DNA from: Thermomonas aquatica
GTDB lineage: Bacteria > Pseudomonadota > Gammaproteobacteria > Xanthomonadales > Xanthomonadaceae
Assembly (NCBI RefSeq): GCF_006337105.1
Contig: NZ_CP040871.1
Location: 1,240,001-1,304,000 of the forward strand
Length of the DNA stretch: 64,000 bases
Direction: 5' to 3'
Every line of letters starts with the position of its first letter. The first letter of the stretch is position 1. Shown piece after piece: positions 40,139-50,465 of the stretch. A program made the position numbers and the translations under genes. The notes under the pieces are model-generated. The model did no database searches. It saw only the letters and a list, made by a program, of their open reading frames with translations, and was not told where the DNA came from.

Positions 40139-43100
40139 TCCTTTCGCTTGCCGCGCAGGCGCCGCCGGCGCGCATCGGCATCAGGATAACCGCGCGGATC
40201 GACATCCTCGCCCAGCACGCGCCAGAGCGCGTCCGCAGAATAGTTTTCGCGCGCATGCCGCTGCGCCGCGTGCGCGGCCGCCAGCCATGCCGCGTCGTCC
40301 TCCAGCAGGCGCAGCACCGCATCCGCGAATGCCTGCGGGGCGTCCTCCGCCGCCAGCCAGTCGCCGACCGTTTCCAGTCCCTGCTTGCCGATCGAGGTGG
40401 TGACGCAGGGCAGGCCGAAGCGCATCGCCTCGATCACCTTGCCCTTCATGCCGCCGCCGAAGCGCAACGGCGCGGCGGCCACGCGCGCCCGCGCATAGCG
40501 GCGCTGCAGTTCCTCGTCGCTGACGAAGCCGGTGACCTCCACCCGCTCGCCGGCCAGCGCCAGCACGTCGGCCGTCGGGTTCGAACCGACCAGCGACAAC
40601 CGCGCCTCCGGCATGCGTTCCCACACCTTCGGCATGATCTCGCGCACCAGCCAGACGGCTGCGTCCACGTTCGGCGGATGCCCGAAGCCGGCCACGAACA
40701 GCAGGTCGCGGCGTTGCGCCAGGTTCGCCCACGGTGCATCGGGGAAGCTGTCGAACGCGTACACCGGGATCGTCGCTGCGCGCGCGCGGCCGTCGTGCGT
40801 GGACAGCCAGTCCTGCACGTGCGTGGTTTCCGCATCCGCCGGGTAGTAGACGACATCGACGCCCTTCCACACCCGTTCCTCCATCGCCTGCAACCGCGCC
40901 GATTCCTCCAGCAACGCCGGCTCAGCGGTCAGGGCGTGCTCGCTCAATGCGCGCAGGTGGTGGATGTCGTGCCCGTAATACAACAGCTTGGCATTGGTGT
41001 GGCGGCGCAGCGCATCGATGAACGGCAGCGAGACGTGCGGCCTGCTGAGCAGGACGTAATCGATCGCGCCACCGGCCTGCTCCAGCCAGCGCTCGAAGCC
41101 GTTGGCCCAGGCGTTGCCGTACATCACCTCGATCCCGGCGCGCTGCAGCCACGGCGTGTACACCGGGTCGCGCCACAGGTTCTCCGGCCAGAACTTGACC
41201 GACATCCCGTGCTGCCGGAACAGCTGCATGAACTGCCACATCGTGCGCGAACCGGCATCGCGGTCGGGCTGCGGTACGTAGTGGTCGACCACCAGCACGG
41301 TCTTGCGCAACTGCGAACGATCCCTGGCCAGGAACGGCATCTCCGCATTGGCGAAATGCCCGTACGCGAGGGTGTCCCGCCAGCGTTCGTGGAAGGTGCG
41401 CTGGTTCGCCACCTGGTAGGCCTTCACGCCCTGCCCGACGTCGGTGCCGTGGGAAACCCCTTCGTGGTGCACCACCACCGACGCCGGCTGGTAGCGCACC
41501 GCGAGCCCGGCCCGGCGCACGCGGAAGGCGAGGTCGGTGTCCTCGCAATAGGCCGGCGCGAAGACCTCATCGAAGCCGCCGAGTTCGCGGAACAAATGGG
41601 TCGGCAGCAGGATCGCCGCGCCGGAAATGTAATCCGCTTCCTTCGCGTAGCAGAACTCCGGCGCATCCGGATCCTGCAGGCGCCCGTAGTTCCACGCACT
41701 GGCGTCCGCCCACACGATGCCGCCGGCTTCCTGCAACCGGCCATCGGGATACACCAGCTTGGAACCGGCAAGGCCGGTGTCGGGGAATTCCCGGAACGTG
41801 TCGAGCAAGCCATCCAGCCAACCCGGCTGCACTTCGGTGTCGTTGTTGAGGAAGCAGACGTAGTCGCCGCGCGCCAACCCGAGCGCCTGGTTGCAGGAAC
41901 GCAGGAAGCCAAGGTTTTCCGGATTCTCGTGGTAGCGCAGGCCGGGCACGTCGCGCAACGCGGCCATCGCCAGGTCGCCGGAGGCGTCTTCCAGCACCAG
42001 CACCTCGAAGCTGGCCGCGTCGCCGCAGGCCATGAGCGACCGCAGGCAGCGCGCGGTGTAGTCGGGCTTGCCCCAGGTGGGGATGACGATGCTCGCGCGC
42101 GGCGCATCCACGCGCGGGAAGGCGATGCCGGCGAACCAGGCGTCGGCGGCAGGCGCGTCCGGTGCTTGCGGCGAAGCGACGACATCCGCAGCCTGCGCAA
42201 CGGCGGGTACCGGCATCAGCCACGAACGCGGACGCTGCGGCAACACGGGCTCGGCCGCGGTGCCGCGCAGTTTCGCCACCAGGTAGCGGAGCGGGCGCGC
42301 CAGTTTCCAGCTCGACGATGCAAGCAGGGCACGCGCTGCCTGCTCCACCTCGTCGGCGTACTGTTCCGATGCCAGCCGCGCCGCACGTTGCGCCGCGAGG
42401 TCGGAGGCGATCCTGTCCAGCTCCGCCTGCATCTCGGCGCGCATGCGCTCCCGTTCGTCCAGCGCGTCCTGCAGGCTTGCCGACAGGCCACGCGCTTCGT
42501 CGAGCGCACCCTGCAACGACGCCGCCCACGCCAGTTTGTCGAGGCGGTCTGCATCGACCCGTTGGTAGTCCTCGCGCAATCGCGCCAGTTCCGCATCCAG
42601 CGCCTGCGCCCATGCGTGCTTCTCGTCGCGATCCGCTTGCGAACCACGAAATGCCGCCTGCAGGGTTGCAAGCTCGCCTTCGAGCGCCTTCACCCACGCG
42701 AGCTTCTCGTCGCGATCCGCTTCCGATTGGCGGAATGCGTCCTGCAACGTTTCCTGTTCGCCTTCGAGTTTCTTCACCCAGGCCAGCTTGTCGTCGCGGT
42801 CGGCTTCCGACTTGCGGAATGCCGCCTGCAATGCCTCTTGCTCGCCTTCGAGCCTCTTCACCCAGGCCAGCTTGTCGTCGCGATCCGCTTCCGATTGGCG
42901 GAATGCGTCCTGCAATGCCGAGATCTCCGCCTGCAGCGCATGCGCCCAGGCCACGGTGTCTTCGTGTTCGTCGATGAGCGCACCATGGCGCAGGTGCAGG
43001 GCTTGCAGCTCGGCATCGATCGCGGCGCTCCAGCGGCCGCGGTCTTCGAGCTCCTGTCGCAGTTCGCCGGTCCGCACCATCGATGCGGCCAGGTCGGCGC

Positions 43101-44001
43101 GGGCACGCGCGAGCATGGCGGCAAGGCCCTCCACGACCCCGGTCGCCGGTCCGAGCCGTGCATCGAAGCCCGCCTGCATCATCGCCGGATCGATGCCGAC
43201 GCCCCGGCCTGCGGCGTCCAGGTTCGCGCGCAACGGCTCCACCAGCGCATCCGCCGCGTCCGCGCCGCGCGCATGGTGGCGCAGTTGCGGCGACAGGAAA
43301 CGATCGCATTCCGCTTCCACCCGCGCATCGCGATGCAGGCCCAGCTGCAACGCATGGTCGACGCCGTCGATCACCGTACGCCAGTCGTGCAGCAGCTCGC
43401 CGTAATGGACCAACCGCCGCGGCAGGCCCTCCGCGGCGTGCAGCGCATCCACCAGGTAGCGGCCCCACAGCAGGTTGCCGACTGCGAGCGGCAAGCCATC
43501 GCGTGCCTGCAGCGATGCGGCCACCTCGGCCGGGTCGCGCGTCACCAGCACGACGTTCGCCTCGATGCCCCGCTTCTCCATGGCCCGACGCCACAACGAC
43601 GCGAACCGGCACAGCCGCGGATCCTTCACCGCCCAGAGCCGCTGCGTGGCGAACTCGCGCGCAATCAGCGCATCGATCGCCTCCAGCGCTTCGCGCGCCG
43701 GCTCGCCGTCTTGCCATTCCGGCGGCAACGGCCGCGGGTCATCCCAGGCCATGCCAAGCCGCGCCAGCAGGCGCTCGTGGATCGCGACCGCCGCGCTGTG
43801 TTCCCAGAACCCGCTGGGGTTGTCGCGCGCGGCCGGCATCAGGTCTTCGCCCAGCGCGGCGCCGTGCAGGTTGAGGATCCGGGTCAGCGCCGAGGTGCCG
43901 CTGCGGTGCATCCCGAGCACGAGCACGCCCCTGCGGCCGCCGCCCGATGCAGGTGCGCTGCGCGGCCCGGCCACGCGCTGGTCTCCACTCGTCTCAGGCA
44001 T
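40135..44001 (-). CDS. Sulfotransferase/coiled-coil/double glycosyltransferase fusion
   Basis: 1,288 residues in four parts. Residues 24-280 form a sulfotransferase-like domain with the PAPS loop [11 protein letters not shown]. Residues 290-580 are a long coiled coil containing five 28-residue repeats. Residues 635-870 are a family 2 glycosyltransferase ([20 protein letters not shown], then [17 protein letters not shown] and the [13 protein letters not shown] acceptor region). Residues 920-1260 are a GT4-type glycosyltransferase ([38 protein letters not shown]). A modular enzyme of this sort could build and sulfate a surface glycan, with the coiled coil setting spacing or chain length. Whether the sulfotransferase domain is active is unknown. 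Confidence 0.88.
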   Translation of the reverse strand: MPETSGDQRVAGPRSAPASGGGRRGVLVLGMHRSGTSALTRILNLHGAALGEDLMPAARDNPSGFWEHSAAVAIHERLLARLGMAWDDPRPLPPEWQDGEPAREALEAIDALIAREFATQRLWAVKDPRLCRFASLWRRAMEKRGIEANVVLVTRDPAEVAASLQARDGLPLAVGNLLWGRYLVDALHAAEGLPRRLVHYGELLHDWRTVIDGVDHALQLGLHRDARVEAECDRFLSPQLRHHARGADAADALVEPLRANLDAAGRGVGIDPAMMQAGFDARLGPATGVVEGLAAMLARARADLAASMVRTGELRQELEDRGRWSAAIDAELQALHLRHGALIDEHEDTVAWAHALQAEISALQDAFRQSEADRDDKLAWVKRLEGEQEALQAAFRKSEADRDDKLAWVKKLEGEQETLQDAFRQSEADRDEKLAWVKALEGELATLQAAFRGSQADRDEKHAWAQALDAELARLREDYQRVDADRLDKLAWAASLQGALDEARGLSASLQDALDERERMRAEMQAELDRIASDLAAQRAARLASEQYADEVEQAARALLASSSWKLARPLRYLVAKLRGTAAEPVLPQRPRSWLMPVPAVAQAADVVASPQAPDAPAADAWFAGIAFPRVDAPRASIVIPTWGKPDYTARCLRSLMACGDAASFEVLVLEDASGDLAMAALRDVPGLRYHENPENLGFLRSCNQALGLARGDYVCFLNNDTEVQPGWLDGLLDTFREFPDTGLAGSKLVYPDGRLQEAGGIVWADASAWNYGRLQDPDAPEFCYAKEADYISGAAILLPTHLFRELGGFDEVFAPAYCEDTDLAFRVRRAGLAVRYQPASVVVHHEGVSHGTDVGQGVKAYQVANQRTFHERWRDTLAYGHFANAEMPFLARDRSQLRKTVLVVDHYVPQPDRDAGSRTMWQFMQLFRQHGMSVKFWPENLWRDPVYTPWLQRAGIEVMYGNAWANGFERWLEQAGGAIDYVLLSRPHVSLPFIDALRRHTNAKLLYYGHDIHHLRALSEHALTAEPALLEESARLQAMEERVWKGVDVVYYPADAETTHVQDWLSTHDGRARAATIPVYAFDSFPDAPWANLAQRRDLLFVAGFGHPPNVDAAVWLVREIMPKVWERMPEARLSLVGSNPTADVLALAGERVEVTGFVSDEELQRRYARARVAAAPLRFGGGMKGKVIEAMRFGLPCVTTSIGKQGLETVGDWLAAEDAPQAFADAVLRLLEDDAAWLAAAHAAQRHARENYSADALWRVLGEDVDPRGYPDADARRRRLRGKRKE
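42499..42918 (-). repeat. Five 84-bp coding repeats (28 residues each) in a coiled coil
   Basis: Units begin [20 protein letters not shown] and recur every 84 bases. The first four (42583-42918) are near-identical and the fifth has diverged. Twenty-eight residues equal exactly four heptads, so units can be added or lost without breaking the coiled coil. Confidence 0.85.
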
Positions 44002-44042
44002 GTCGCTCAGCTTATGCGCTTATCGCGGACGCACCGTCGCGA

Positions 44043-46184
44043 TCACGGATTCACCGGTACCGAAGGCGTGACCTGCACCGGCGCCTGCCCGGTCTGCGGC
44101 AGTTCGAGCAACTCGAAGCGTTGGCTGAGCGAACGAGTCAGCTCCTCGGCCTGGGTGTCGGTCTCGATGATGTAGGGCACGATCATCAGCACCAGCTCGG
44201 TCTTGCTCTTGCCCTGCTTCTGGGTCTTGAACAGGTTGCCAAGCAGCGGCACGTCCTTCAGGAACGGCACGCCACTGTTGCCGGCGGTGTTCCGCTGCGA
44301 CATCAGGCCGGCGATCAGGATCGCGCTGCCGTCCTTCAGGCTGAGGCTGGTGCTGTAGGAGCGGTTGAAGATCGCCGGCGAATTGGCGATCGAATCCGCG
44401 CCGACCGGAAGCGCCTCGCTGACTTCCTGGCGCAATTCGATGTCGACACGGTCGTCGGAGTACACCACCGGCTTGATGTTGAGCAGGATGCCGGTCTTGC
44501 GGTACTGCACGGTCTGGATGATGCCGGAATTGCCGCCGGTGGAGATGTTGGTAGTCGCCTGCGAACTGACGGTCGGCACTTCGGTGCCCACGTCGAAGCT
44601 GGCTTCCTCGCCGCTCTTCACCATCACCCTCGGGGTGGACAGCACGCTGATCCGATCCTGGCTGGCCAACGCCTTCAGCGAGGCGCGCGCCTGGCCGCCG
44701 ATGTCCAGGATATAGCTGAGCCCCGCGCCGCCGGTGCCGGTCGCCAGCGTGCCGGAACTGATGTTGCCGTTGAACTTGCCGAGGTCGCTGTTGCGCGCCA
44801 GCCAGGAAATGCCGAACTCCTGGTCGTTGGTCAGGGTCACTTCCGCCACCGTGACCTCCACCATCACCTGGCGTGGCGCACGATCCATCTGCTGGATCAA
44901 CGGCAGGATGCGCCCCCAGTCGGTGGCCGAACCCTGGTAGATGATCGCGTTGCGCGGTTCGTCCAGCGACAACTTGCCGCGTGCCATATCGCCATCGCCG
45001 CCGGCCGGCGACGTCGCGGCGGCACCTGCAGCCGCCCCGACCTGGCTGCCGTCGATCGCATCGCGTGAAGGCCTCCGCGTATTGCTCGCCCCGTTCTGCA
45101 CGCCGCTGATCGTCTGCACGATCTCCTTGGCCTGGGTGTTCTTCACCATGTAGTAGAACAAGCCGTCGCTGCCGGCGGTGGGATTCGGCTTGTCGATGCT
45201 GCGCGCCCACTCCACGGAGTGCTCCAGCACGCGGTCGTCGGCCGCGAACACCAGCACCGCATTCGCCGCCTCCAGCGGCAACACCAGGATCGCGGTACCG
45301 CTGGAGCCGCCCACCGTGTAGAGCGAAGCGCCGTAACCTTCCGCGCTCAGCACTTCGACCAGGCGCTTGGACAGTTCCGAAGCGGTGACGAAGGCGGGCT
45401 CCAGCCTGGCACTGACGCGGCCGCGCATCAGCGGGCGATCGAGCACACGGATCGCCTCGCCGGCCTGCCGCACCTGCTCCGGCTTGCCCATCAGGATCAC
45501 CGCGTTGCGGCTGCCTTCCGCCTGGATAGTGAGTCCGCTGCCCTTGAATGCCACGCCCAGCAGGTTCACCACGTCGTTGGTACGCACCGATTGCAGGTCC
45601 ACCAGTTGGAACACCGGGCGATGGCTGATCGGCACTTCCGGCAAGGCGCGTCCGCTCACGATCAGCGGGGAGGGGCCGGCGGAATCCTTGCCGCGGTTGA
45701 AGAACACCATGCCCGAGGTGTATTCGGTCGAAATGCCGTAGCTATGCAGCACCTGCACCGCCAACCGGTAGAAGTTCTGCGGCGATTGCGGCCCGGGCGT
45801 GCGCAGGGTGACCAGGTCCTGCGCCTTCGAAACCTGCGGGTCCATCTGGAAGCCGGCACCCAGGATCGAGCCGAAGAACTCGTTGATGAAGGCCGGCACC
45901 GGCATGCCTTCGATGTTCACATTGACCGGACCGCCCTTCAGCGGCGGCATGGCGTCGCCATTGATCCCGGCCACCAGGCTGTTGTTGCCACTGCCCGGAA
46001 TGGTCGGCGTTCCGCTGCGCTGCATGTCCTGGCGTCCAGCCGGCGGCTGTCGCTCGAAGCCCTGCTCCCCGCCGTCCTGGTTGGGCAGGGGCAGCGGCGG
46101 CGGGACTTTCACGCGCGGCGTAGCGCAAGCACCGGCGAGCAATGCGGCGGCGACTGCGGTCAGGAATGGACGGAAGCTATTCAT
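44043..46184 (-). CDS. gspD: Type II secretion system secretin
   Basis: 713 residues. Outer-membrane pore of the T2SS. An N-terminal lipobox (LLAGAC) marks a lipoprotein, unlike E. coli GspD, which uses a pilotin. N0-N3 domains (about 80-450) are interrupted by a Gly/Ala-rich linker (AAAGAAATSPAGG). The secretin core has VEVTVAEVTLTNDQEFGISWL, VPTVSSQ and VPLLGNLFKTQKQGKSKTELVLMI. The last gene of the gsp series, as in Xanthomonas xps. 41 bases separate it from the glycosyltransferase gene downstream. Confidence 0.95.
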   Translation of the reverse strand: MNSFRPFLTAVAAALLAGACATPRVKVPPPLPLPNQDGGEQGFERQPPAGRQDMQRSGTPTIPGSGNNSLVAGINGDAMPPLKGGPVNVNIEGMPVPAFINEFFGSILGAGFQMDPQVSKAQDLVTLRTPGPQSPQNFYRLAVQVLHSYGISTEYTSGMVFFNRGKDSAGPSPLIVSGRALPEVPISHRPVFQLVDLQSVRTNDVVNLLGVAFKGSGLTIQAEGSRNAVILMGKPEQVRQAGEAIRVLDRPLMRGRVSARLEPAFVTASELSKRLVEVLSAEGYGASLYTVGGSSGTAILVLPLEAANAVLVFAADDRVLEHSVEWARSIDKPNPTAGSDGLFYYMVKNTQAKEIVQTISGVQNGASNTRRPSRDAIDGSQVGAAAGAAATSPAGGDGDMARGKLSLDEPRNAIIYQGSATDWGRILPLIQQMDRAPRQVMVEVTVAEVTLTNDQEFGISWLARNSDLGKFNGNISSGTLATGTGGAGLSYILDIGGQARASLKALASQDRISVLSTPRVMVKSGEEASFDVGTEVPTVSSQATTNISTGGNSGIIQTVQYRKTGILLNIKPVVYSDDRVDIELRQEVSEALPVGADSIANSPAIFNRSYSTSLSLKDGSAILIAGLMSQRNTAGNSGVPFLKDVPLLGNLFKTQKQGKSKTELVLMIVPYIIETDTQAEELTRSLSQRFELLELPQTGQAPVQVTPSVPVNP

Positions 46185-46206
46185 GCGATGGCGTTTCTTC
46201 GGAAAT

Positions 46207-46794
46207 TCAGTGGGGGCGGCGCGCCGGAGGCGGCGCAGGCGAGGTAACGGGCGGTGGCGTGGGCGTACCCGATGGCGCCGCCGCCGGTTCGCCCTTCGCG
46301 CCGATGCAGGCGTCGGATTGGGCCTTGGGCAGCAGGTACAGCTTGCGCGCACGGCGGCAGCCGTCCTTCTCGTACCAGATGGTGTCGCGATTGGCGGCGA
46401 CGAAAGTCGCGCCATCCGGCAGCGCGCCGCCCAGCGTGACCCATGTCGTCTCCCGCTTGCCCGGCAAGGTCACTGCCGCCCGGATAGACGGCCGGGTCAC
46501 GATGCCGCTCAGGCTCCAGCCGGCGACCTGCTGGCCTCGCTCCCCGGGTTGCTTGACTTCGCCCCAGAAAGGCGCCCGGCGCAGGGCCTGGTATTTCGCC
46601 TCGTCGAAGCGCTTGACCGAGGCGGGCGTGGGCAGCGTCCACTTCGCCTCGTCCGCTTTCGACTGGGATGCCGCGCGAATCGGCAGGAACAGGCCGATGG
46701 TGATCCCGACCAGCGCGCCGGCGCAGGCCACCGCCAGCCACGGATGCGCACGCAGGCGCTCAGCGAGCTGCACGCGGGCCTCCTTGCGCGGCAT
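46207..46794 (-). CDS. gspN: Type II secretion protein N (XpsN-like, GspC analogue)
   Basis: 195 residues. One membrane segment (about 18-38, WLAVACAGALVGITIGLFL) is followed by a periplasmic HR-like region (FWGEVKQPGERGQQVAGWSLSG) and a Pro-rich tail. In Xanthomonas XpsN bridges the inner-membrane platform and secretin in place of GspC. No gspC is seen in the window. It overlaps gspM by 35 bases. Confidence 0.8.
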   Translation of the reverse strand: MPRKEARVQLAERLRAHPWLAVACAGALVGITIGLFLPIRAASQSKADEAKWTLPTPASVKRFDEAKYQALRRAPFWGEVKQPGERGQQVAGWSLSGIVTRPSIRAAVTLPGKRETTWVTLGGALPDGATFVAANRDTIWYEKDGCRRARKLYLLPKAQSDACIGAKGEPAAAPSGTPTPPPVTSPAPPPARRPH

Positions 46795-47365
46795 TGCCGA
46801 CCCGGTAGTACGCGACGACGGTCAGGGTGACGTTGGGTTGCCCTTGGGCGAAACCGAGCAGGAAATCGTCGATCACCACCAGGCGATCGGAACTTTCGAT
46901 ACGGCGCAGGATTTCCAGCAACTGCGCTTGCCCCACCTGGCCGCGGATCGTCACCGGGATCCGCCACAACCCGGGCTGCGCCCGTACCTGCAACGGCGGC
47001 CTGGAATCGCTCGAGAGCTTCGGCCCGAACGCATTGAGCACTTGCCGGATCATGGTCTGCACTTCCGCCTGCGCCAAGCCGATCGTGTTGGCCCGCGGGA
47101 TCTCGGCCTGCAAGGATTTCTGAAGGTTGCGGGCGGCTTCGGCGCGCACCGCCCATTGTTCCTGCCCGGCAAGCGCGGACATCTTGTACAGCTGCAACGT
47201 GCGCTGCTGGTATTGCTCGTGCAGGTCGCGCCGCCAATCCACCAGGACCAGCAACAGGTACACCAGCGCGATCGCGCCGACGATGGCCACGCCCCAGCGC
47301 AAGCGCGGGTTGGTCTGCCATTCCTCGCGCGCCTGCTTCAGGCGCGCGGATTCGCGCGCGCTCAT
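46760..47365 (-). CDS. gspM: Type II secretion protein M
   Basis: 201 residues. A short cytosolic N-terminus, one membrane segment (about 24-44, GVAIVGAIALVYLLLVLVDW) and a ferredoxin-like periplasmic domain. GspM partners GspL in the inner-membrane platform. It overlaps gspL by four bases. Confidence 0.85.
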   Translation of the reverse strand: MSARESARLKQAREEWQTNPRLRWGVAIVGAIALVYLLLVLVDWRRDLHEQYQQRTLQLYKMSALAGQEQWAVRAEAARNLQKSLQAEIPRANTIGLAQAEVQTMIRQVLNAFGPKLSSDSRPPLQVRAQPGLWRIPVTIRGQVGQAQLLEILRRIESSDRLVVIDDFLLGFAQGQPNVTLTVVAYYRVGNAAQGGPRAAR

Positions 47366-48468
47366 CGACGCCCGCCCTGGATCGGCGCGCGCACGACCTT
47401 GGCCTTGATCGCCACGGTGTCGCGCGCCCTGCCGATTTCCGCGGTGACCTCGGTGAAGCGCTTCGAGTTCTCCAGCGCAGTCACGATCGCGCGCGGGTCG
47501 CCGTTCGGCATCCGCGCGGTCACCTGCAAGGTTTCCGCATCGGGCATCTTCCATTCCTGCAATTGCCACTGCCCGGGAATCAAGCCACCGACCAGGGCCA
47601 TCAATTCGACCTGACCTGCCGGCGGCCGCAAGGCGAGTTCGGCTTCGACCGCCGCGCGCCCCTTCAGGGCCTGGTCGCGTGCGTCGATGATCCGGCCCAA
47701 GGCCTGTTCCTGAGCCGCGATCTGGCGGTCGACCTGCCAGATCGACACCTTGAGCGCCAGCGCGCCCACCAGCAGCGCGGTCAATGCCGCCACGCCCATG
47801 CCCAGCAGGGCCAACAGCACTTTCTGTCGGTGCTGCCCGATCGATTCTGCCACGCCCTGGCCACGTGGCGCGCTCCAGGCGCGCTCGGCCAAGGGGTACG
47901 GCAACTGTTCCGGCGGCATCTCGGCAGGCTGCAGGCCAGCCCCGCGCCTGAATTCGTTCCAGTCCTGCAACGCCGGCACGTCCGGCCACCAGTGCGAAGA
48001 CACCATCACGTTGTCGCGCCAGACCCGCCCCTCGAGTCCGGTATCCAGCACCACCAGCTCCTGGCCTTCCGCCTGCGGCTGCCCGCGGAACAGGGATTCG
48101 GGGACGATGCGCCTTGGCGCGGCGGCGGACTGGCCGTCTTCGCCCTCCAGCGCGCGCGCGCGCGACCACGCCCACACCATCGCGCGATCGCCCACCCATT
48201 CCACGTGCGACTGCGGATCCGCGAACGGCGACCAGCGCGCGACCGCCATGTCCACGAAGCCGCGACGCTTGCGCGCCGGCACGGCACCGCCATCGAGCAC
48301 GGTATAGGCGCAGAAAGCGCGGGCAAGCACCCATTCCTGACCGTTGCCGCCCTCGGCGAGCTGCTGCAGCCCGTCAGTCCCGCGCAGCCACCGGCTTGGC
48401 GAAAAGCCGCGAGCGAACCGGGTACGCAACGGAATCCGAAGCGGGGGCTTGGGATTGGATGAGCTCAT
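47362..48468 (-). CDS. gspL: Type II secretion protein L
   Basis: 368 residues. A cytosolic region (1-215), a membrane segment (about 220-245, VLLALLGMGVAALTALLVGA) and a periplasmic domain. GspL binds GspE and GspM. The cytosolic half is divergent but suits the position. The ATG at 48468 makes it overlap gspK by 95 bases, unusually long for this operon; a later start would shorten a coherent N-terminus, so I keep it. Confidence 0.8.
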   Translation of the reverse strand: MSSSNPKPPLRIPLRTRFARGFSPSRWLRGTDGLQQLAEGGNGQEWVLARAFCAYTVLDGGAVPARKRRGFVDMAVARWSPFADPQSHVEWVGDRAMVWAWSRARALEGEDGQSAAAPRRIVPESLFRGQPQAEGQELVVLDTGLEGRVWRDNVMVSSHWWPDVPALQDWNEFRRGAGLQPAEMPPEQLPYPLAERAWSAPRGQGVAESIGQHRQKVLLALLGMGVAALTALLVGALALKVSIWQVDRQIAAQEQALGRIIDARDQALKGRAAVEAELALRPPAGQVELMALVGGLIPGQWQLQEWKMPDAETLQVTARMPNGDPRAIVTALENSKRFTEVTAEIGRARDTVAIKAKVVRAPIQGGRR

Positions 48469-49435
48469 AGTCCTCACGCCAGGGGCGACCCCCGTTCTCG
48501 ATCGGGGTCAGGGTCCAGTGCACCAGTCCCACCTGTCCCCCATGCGAAGGCCACAGCTTCAGAGTGCCGGACATGGCAGGATACACAGCGATCGGCGCTT
48601 CTGCCGATTTTTGCAGGCCGAGGAACTCGAAAAACGCCACCTCAGTCAGGAATGGTTGCGTTTTCCTGAAGGCCACCACGCGCGCCGCCATGTCCTCGTC
48701 GAGCCCATCGATGGTGCGCAGCACGCGCGGCGGCGCGGTGTTCACGTTCACCACGGCGACGTTGTCGCTGGAGATGGTGTCGCTGATTTCCGCGGGCGAC
48801 AGGAAGCCAAGCGCCTCTGTCCATCCCATCACCCGCATCAATTCCATCGGCGTCGCCAGCGGGCGGTTGGTGGGTGGGCGCAGCCCCGCCTTGCGGTAAC
48901 CGTCCGCCTCGGCGCTGTTGAGCCGGTACAGGTCGTCCTTGTCCTGGTAATCCAGCAAGCGGTTGATCAGGACTTCCGCCGGCAGGCCTCCCGCACGCTT
49001 GCCTTGGTCAAGCAGGCGCTTGAGCATCCATGGCGGGTTCCAGTTGACCCCGAACAGGCCGTAGTCGTCCTGGATCGCGAAGCGGGTATCGCCGAGGCCG
49101 CGGTAGTTGCGCGCATCCAATGCGATCTCGTTGCCGATCGGCAGGCTGGATTCGAGATCCGCGTCCGACTGGATCTCGCGCACGCCATCGCTGCCGAACG
49201 AGACCAGCTTGTCCACGGTCAGCCCGCCCACGGTCATCCGCTGGGTACTGAGCAGGTACAGCACGTTCGCCCGCGTGCTGGCCATGTCCACCGCATCCTG
49301 CATGCGCTGCGCACGCTGCTGCGACTGTTCGGCCAGACGGGCAGTGGTCGCGGCGATGCCGCCGGCAAGCAGCGACAGCACCACCAGCATCGCCAGCACC
49401 AGCACCAGCACGAACCCGCGCGAGCGCCCGCTCAT
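48374..49435 (-). CDS. gspK: Type II secretion minor pseudopilin K
   Basis: 353 residues, the large tip pseudopilin. The prepilin site is SRGFVLVLVLAMLVVLSLLA; it lacks Glu at +5, as is normal for GspK. The saposin-like insertion region includes DDYGLFGVNWNPP, and NVNTAPPRVLRTIDGLDEDMA is characteristic. Its start overlaps the gspJ stop as ATGA. Confidence 0.92.
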   Translation of the reverse strand: MSGRSRGFVLVLVLAMLVVLSLLAGGIAATTARLAEQSQQRAQRMQDAVDMASTRANVLYLLSTQRMTVGGLTVDKLVSFGSDGVREIQSDADLESSLPIGNEIALDARNYRGLGDTRFAIQDDYGLFGVNWNPPWMLKRLLDQGKRAGGLPAEVLINRLLDYQDKDDLYRLNSAEADGYRKAGLRPPTNRPLATPMELMRVMGWTEALGFLSPAEISDTISSDNVAVVNVNTAPPRVLRTIDGLDEDMAARVVAFRKTQPFLTEVAFFEFLGLQKSAEAPIAVYPAMSGTLKLWPSHGGQVGLVHWTLTPIENGGRPWREDYELIQSQAPASDSVAYPVRSRLFAKPVAARD

Positions 49436-50028
49436 TTGAGTTCCTCGTCGCCGTAGAACCGTACCGGCGGCTTCAGCGGCCCCAGCACGGCCGCAGCCTG
49501 CATGCGCTCGCGCCCACGATCCGTCCGCGTCAGCACCACCACCGCAGGCAAGGTGGGCCCGGCATCCTGCAGGCCGCGTTCCGGCGGCCAGGTCGGGGAC
49601 GCCTTGCCCGCCTCGTCGAGATACGTGAAGCCCGCGACATCGGCTTGCGCCAGGCGGAATCGCCAGCGTTCGACCCCGTCTTCGGAATAGGCGATGGCGG
49701 TCCTGTCGCCAGACTGCACGATCGACCACTCCACCTCGGTCGGACTTCCCTCCGCCGCGTACAGCGGGTTCAGGCTGGTGCCGCGGAAGCGCGTGCGCTC
49801 GCCGGCGAACCGCAAGCCTTCGGCGATGAACAGGCCGTGCACGCTGTCGCGGAACCAGTCATGGAACAAGGCCTGGCGATCGATGATGCCGGCCTGCCCC
49901 TGCACGCGCTCGCGGGCGATGCGATAGCTGCCGAGCATCTGGAACATCAGCATGGTCGCGAACGACACCAGCATCAGGGTGACCAGCATTTCCATCAGGG
50001 TGAAGCCGCCGGATCGCCGCCTGCTCAT
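49432..50028 (-). CDS. gspJ: Type II secretion minor pseudopilin J
   Basis: 198 residues. Prepilin cleavage motif GGFTLMEMLVTLML with Glu at +5, then a strand-rich globular domain. GspJ joins GspI and GspK at the pseudopilus tip. The start overlaps the gspI stop as ATGA. Confidence 0.9.
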   Translation of the reverse strand: MSRRRSGGFTLMEMLVTLMLVSFATMLMFQMLGSYRIARERVQGQAGIIDRQALFHDWFRDSVHGLFIAEGLRFAGERTRFRGTSLNPLYAAEGSPTEVEWSIVQSGDRTAIAYSEDGVERWRFRLAQADVAGFTYLDEAGKASPTWPPERGLQDAGPTLPAVVVLTRTDRGRERMQAAAVLGPLKPPVRFYGDEELK

Positions 50029-50465
50029 AAGTCGTCCATCGTGCGCACCTGCTTCCAGCCGACCTGGCGGACATGGAATGCATGCAGCTCCCGGCCATCG
50101 CGGGTGGCCCGCACCTCGAGGTCGTACAACCCGACCATGAAGATGCTGGGCCCGCCGGACTGGTCCACGCCGGTCTTGGGCGGCTCCACCGGCGTGCTGG
50201 TCCAGGTCACGACGAAGTCGCCCACCTTGCGCTGGCCGGTCGGGGTTTCCATCGGATTGCTGCGGCGGATCAGGTCGAGCGTGGAATCCATCGCCACTTC
50301 GAGTTGCTGGCGATCGCGGATGCGGTTGAGGGTGATCACGTTGGTCGACAGCCACCCGTACAACGCGAACGCGCCGAGGCTGAACACCACCAGCGCGACG
50401 ATGGCTTCCAGCAGCGTGAAGCCGCGCACGCCGCGGCGCGATGCCGGCCTGGTCGAACGGTGCAT
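50025..50465 (-). CDS. gspI: Type II secretion minor pseudopilin I
   Basis: 146 residues from MHRSTRPASRRG. The motif RGFTLLEAIVALVVFSLGAF carries the prepilin cleavage site and Glu at +5. It nucleates the pseudopilus tip with J and K. Joined to gspH by TGATG. Confidence 0.9.
   Translation of the reverse strand: MHRSTRPASRRGVRGFTLLEAIVALVVFSLGAFALYGWLSTNVITLNRIRDRQQLEVAMDSTLDLIRRSNPMETPTGQRKVGDFVVTWTSTPVEPPKTGVDQSGGPSIFMVGLYDLEVRATRDGRELHAFHVRQVGWKQVRTMDDL

Noticed and set aside
40255..44175. A 1,306-codon open frame antisense to the glycosyltransferase fusion
   Set aside because: Same kind of G+C-driven shadow; the minus-strand frame has clear domains and ATGA junctions.
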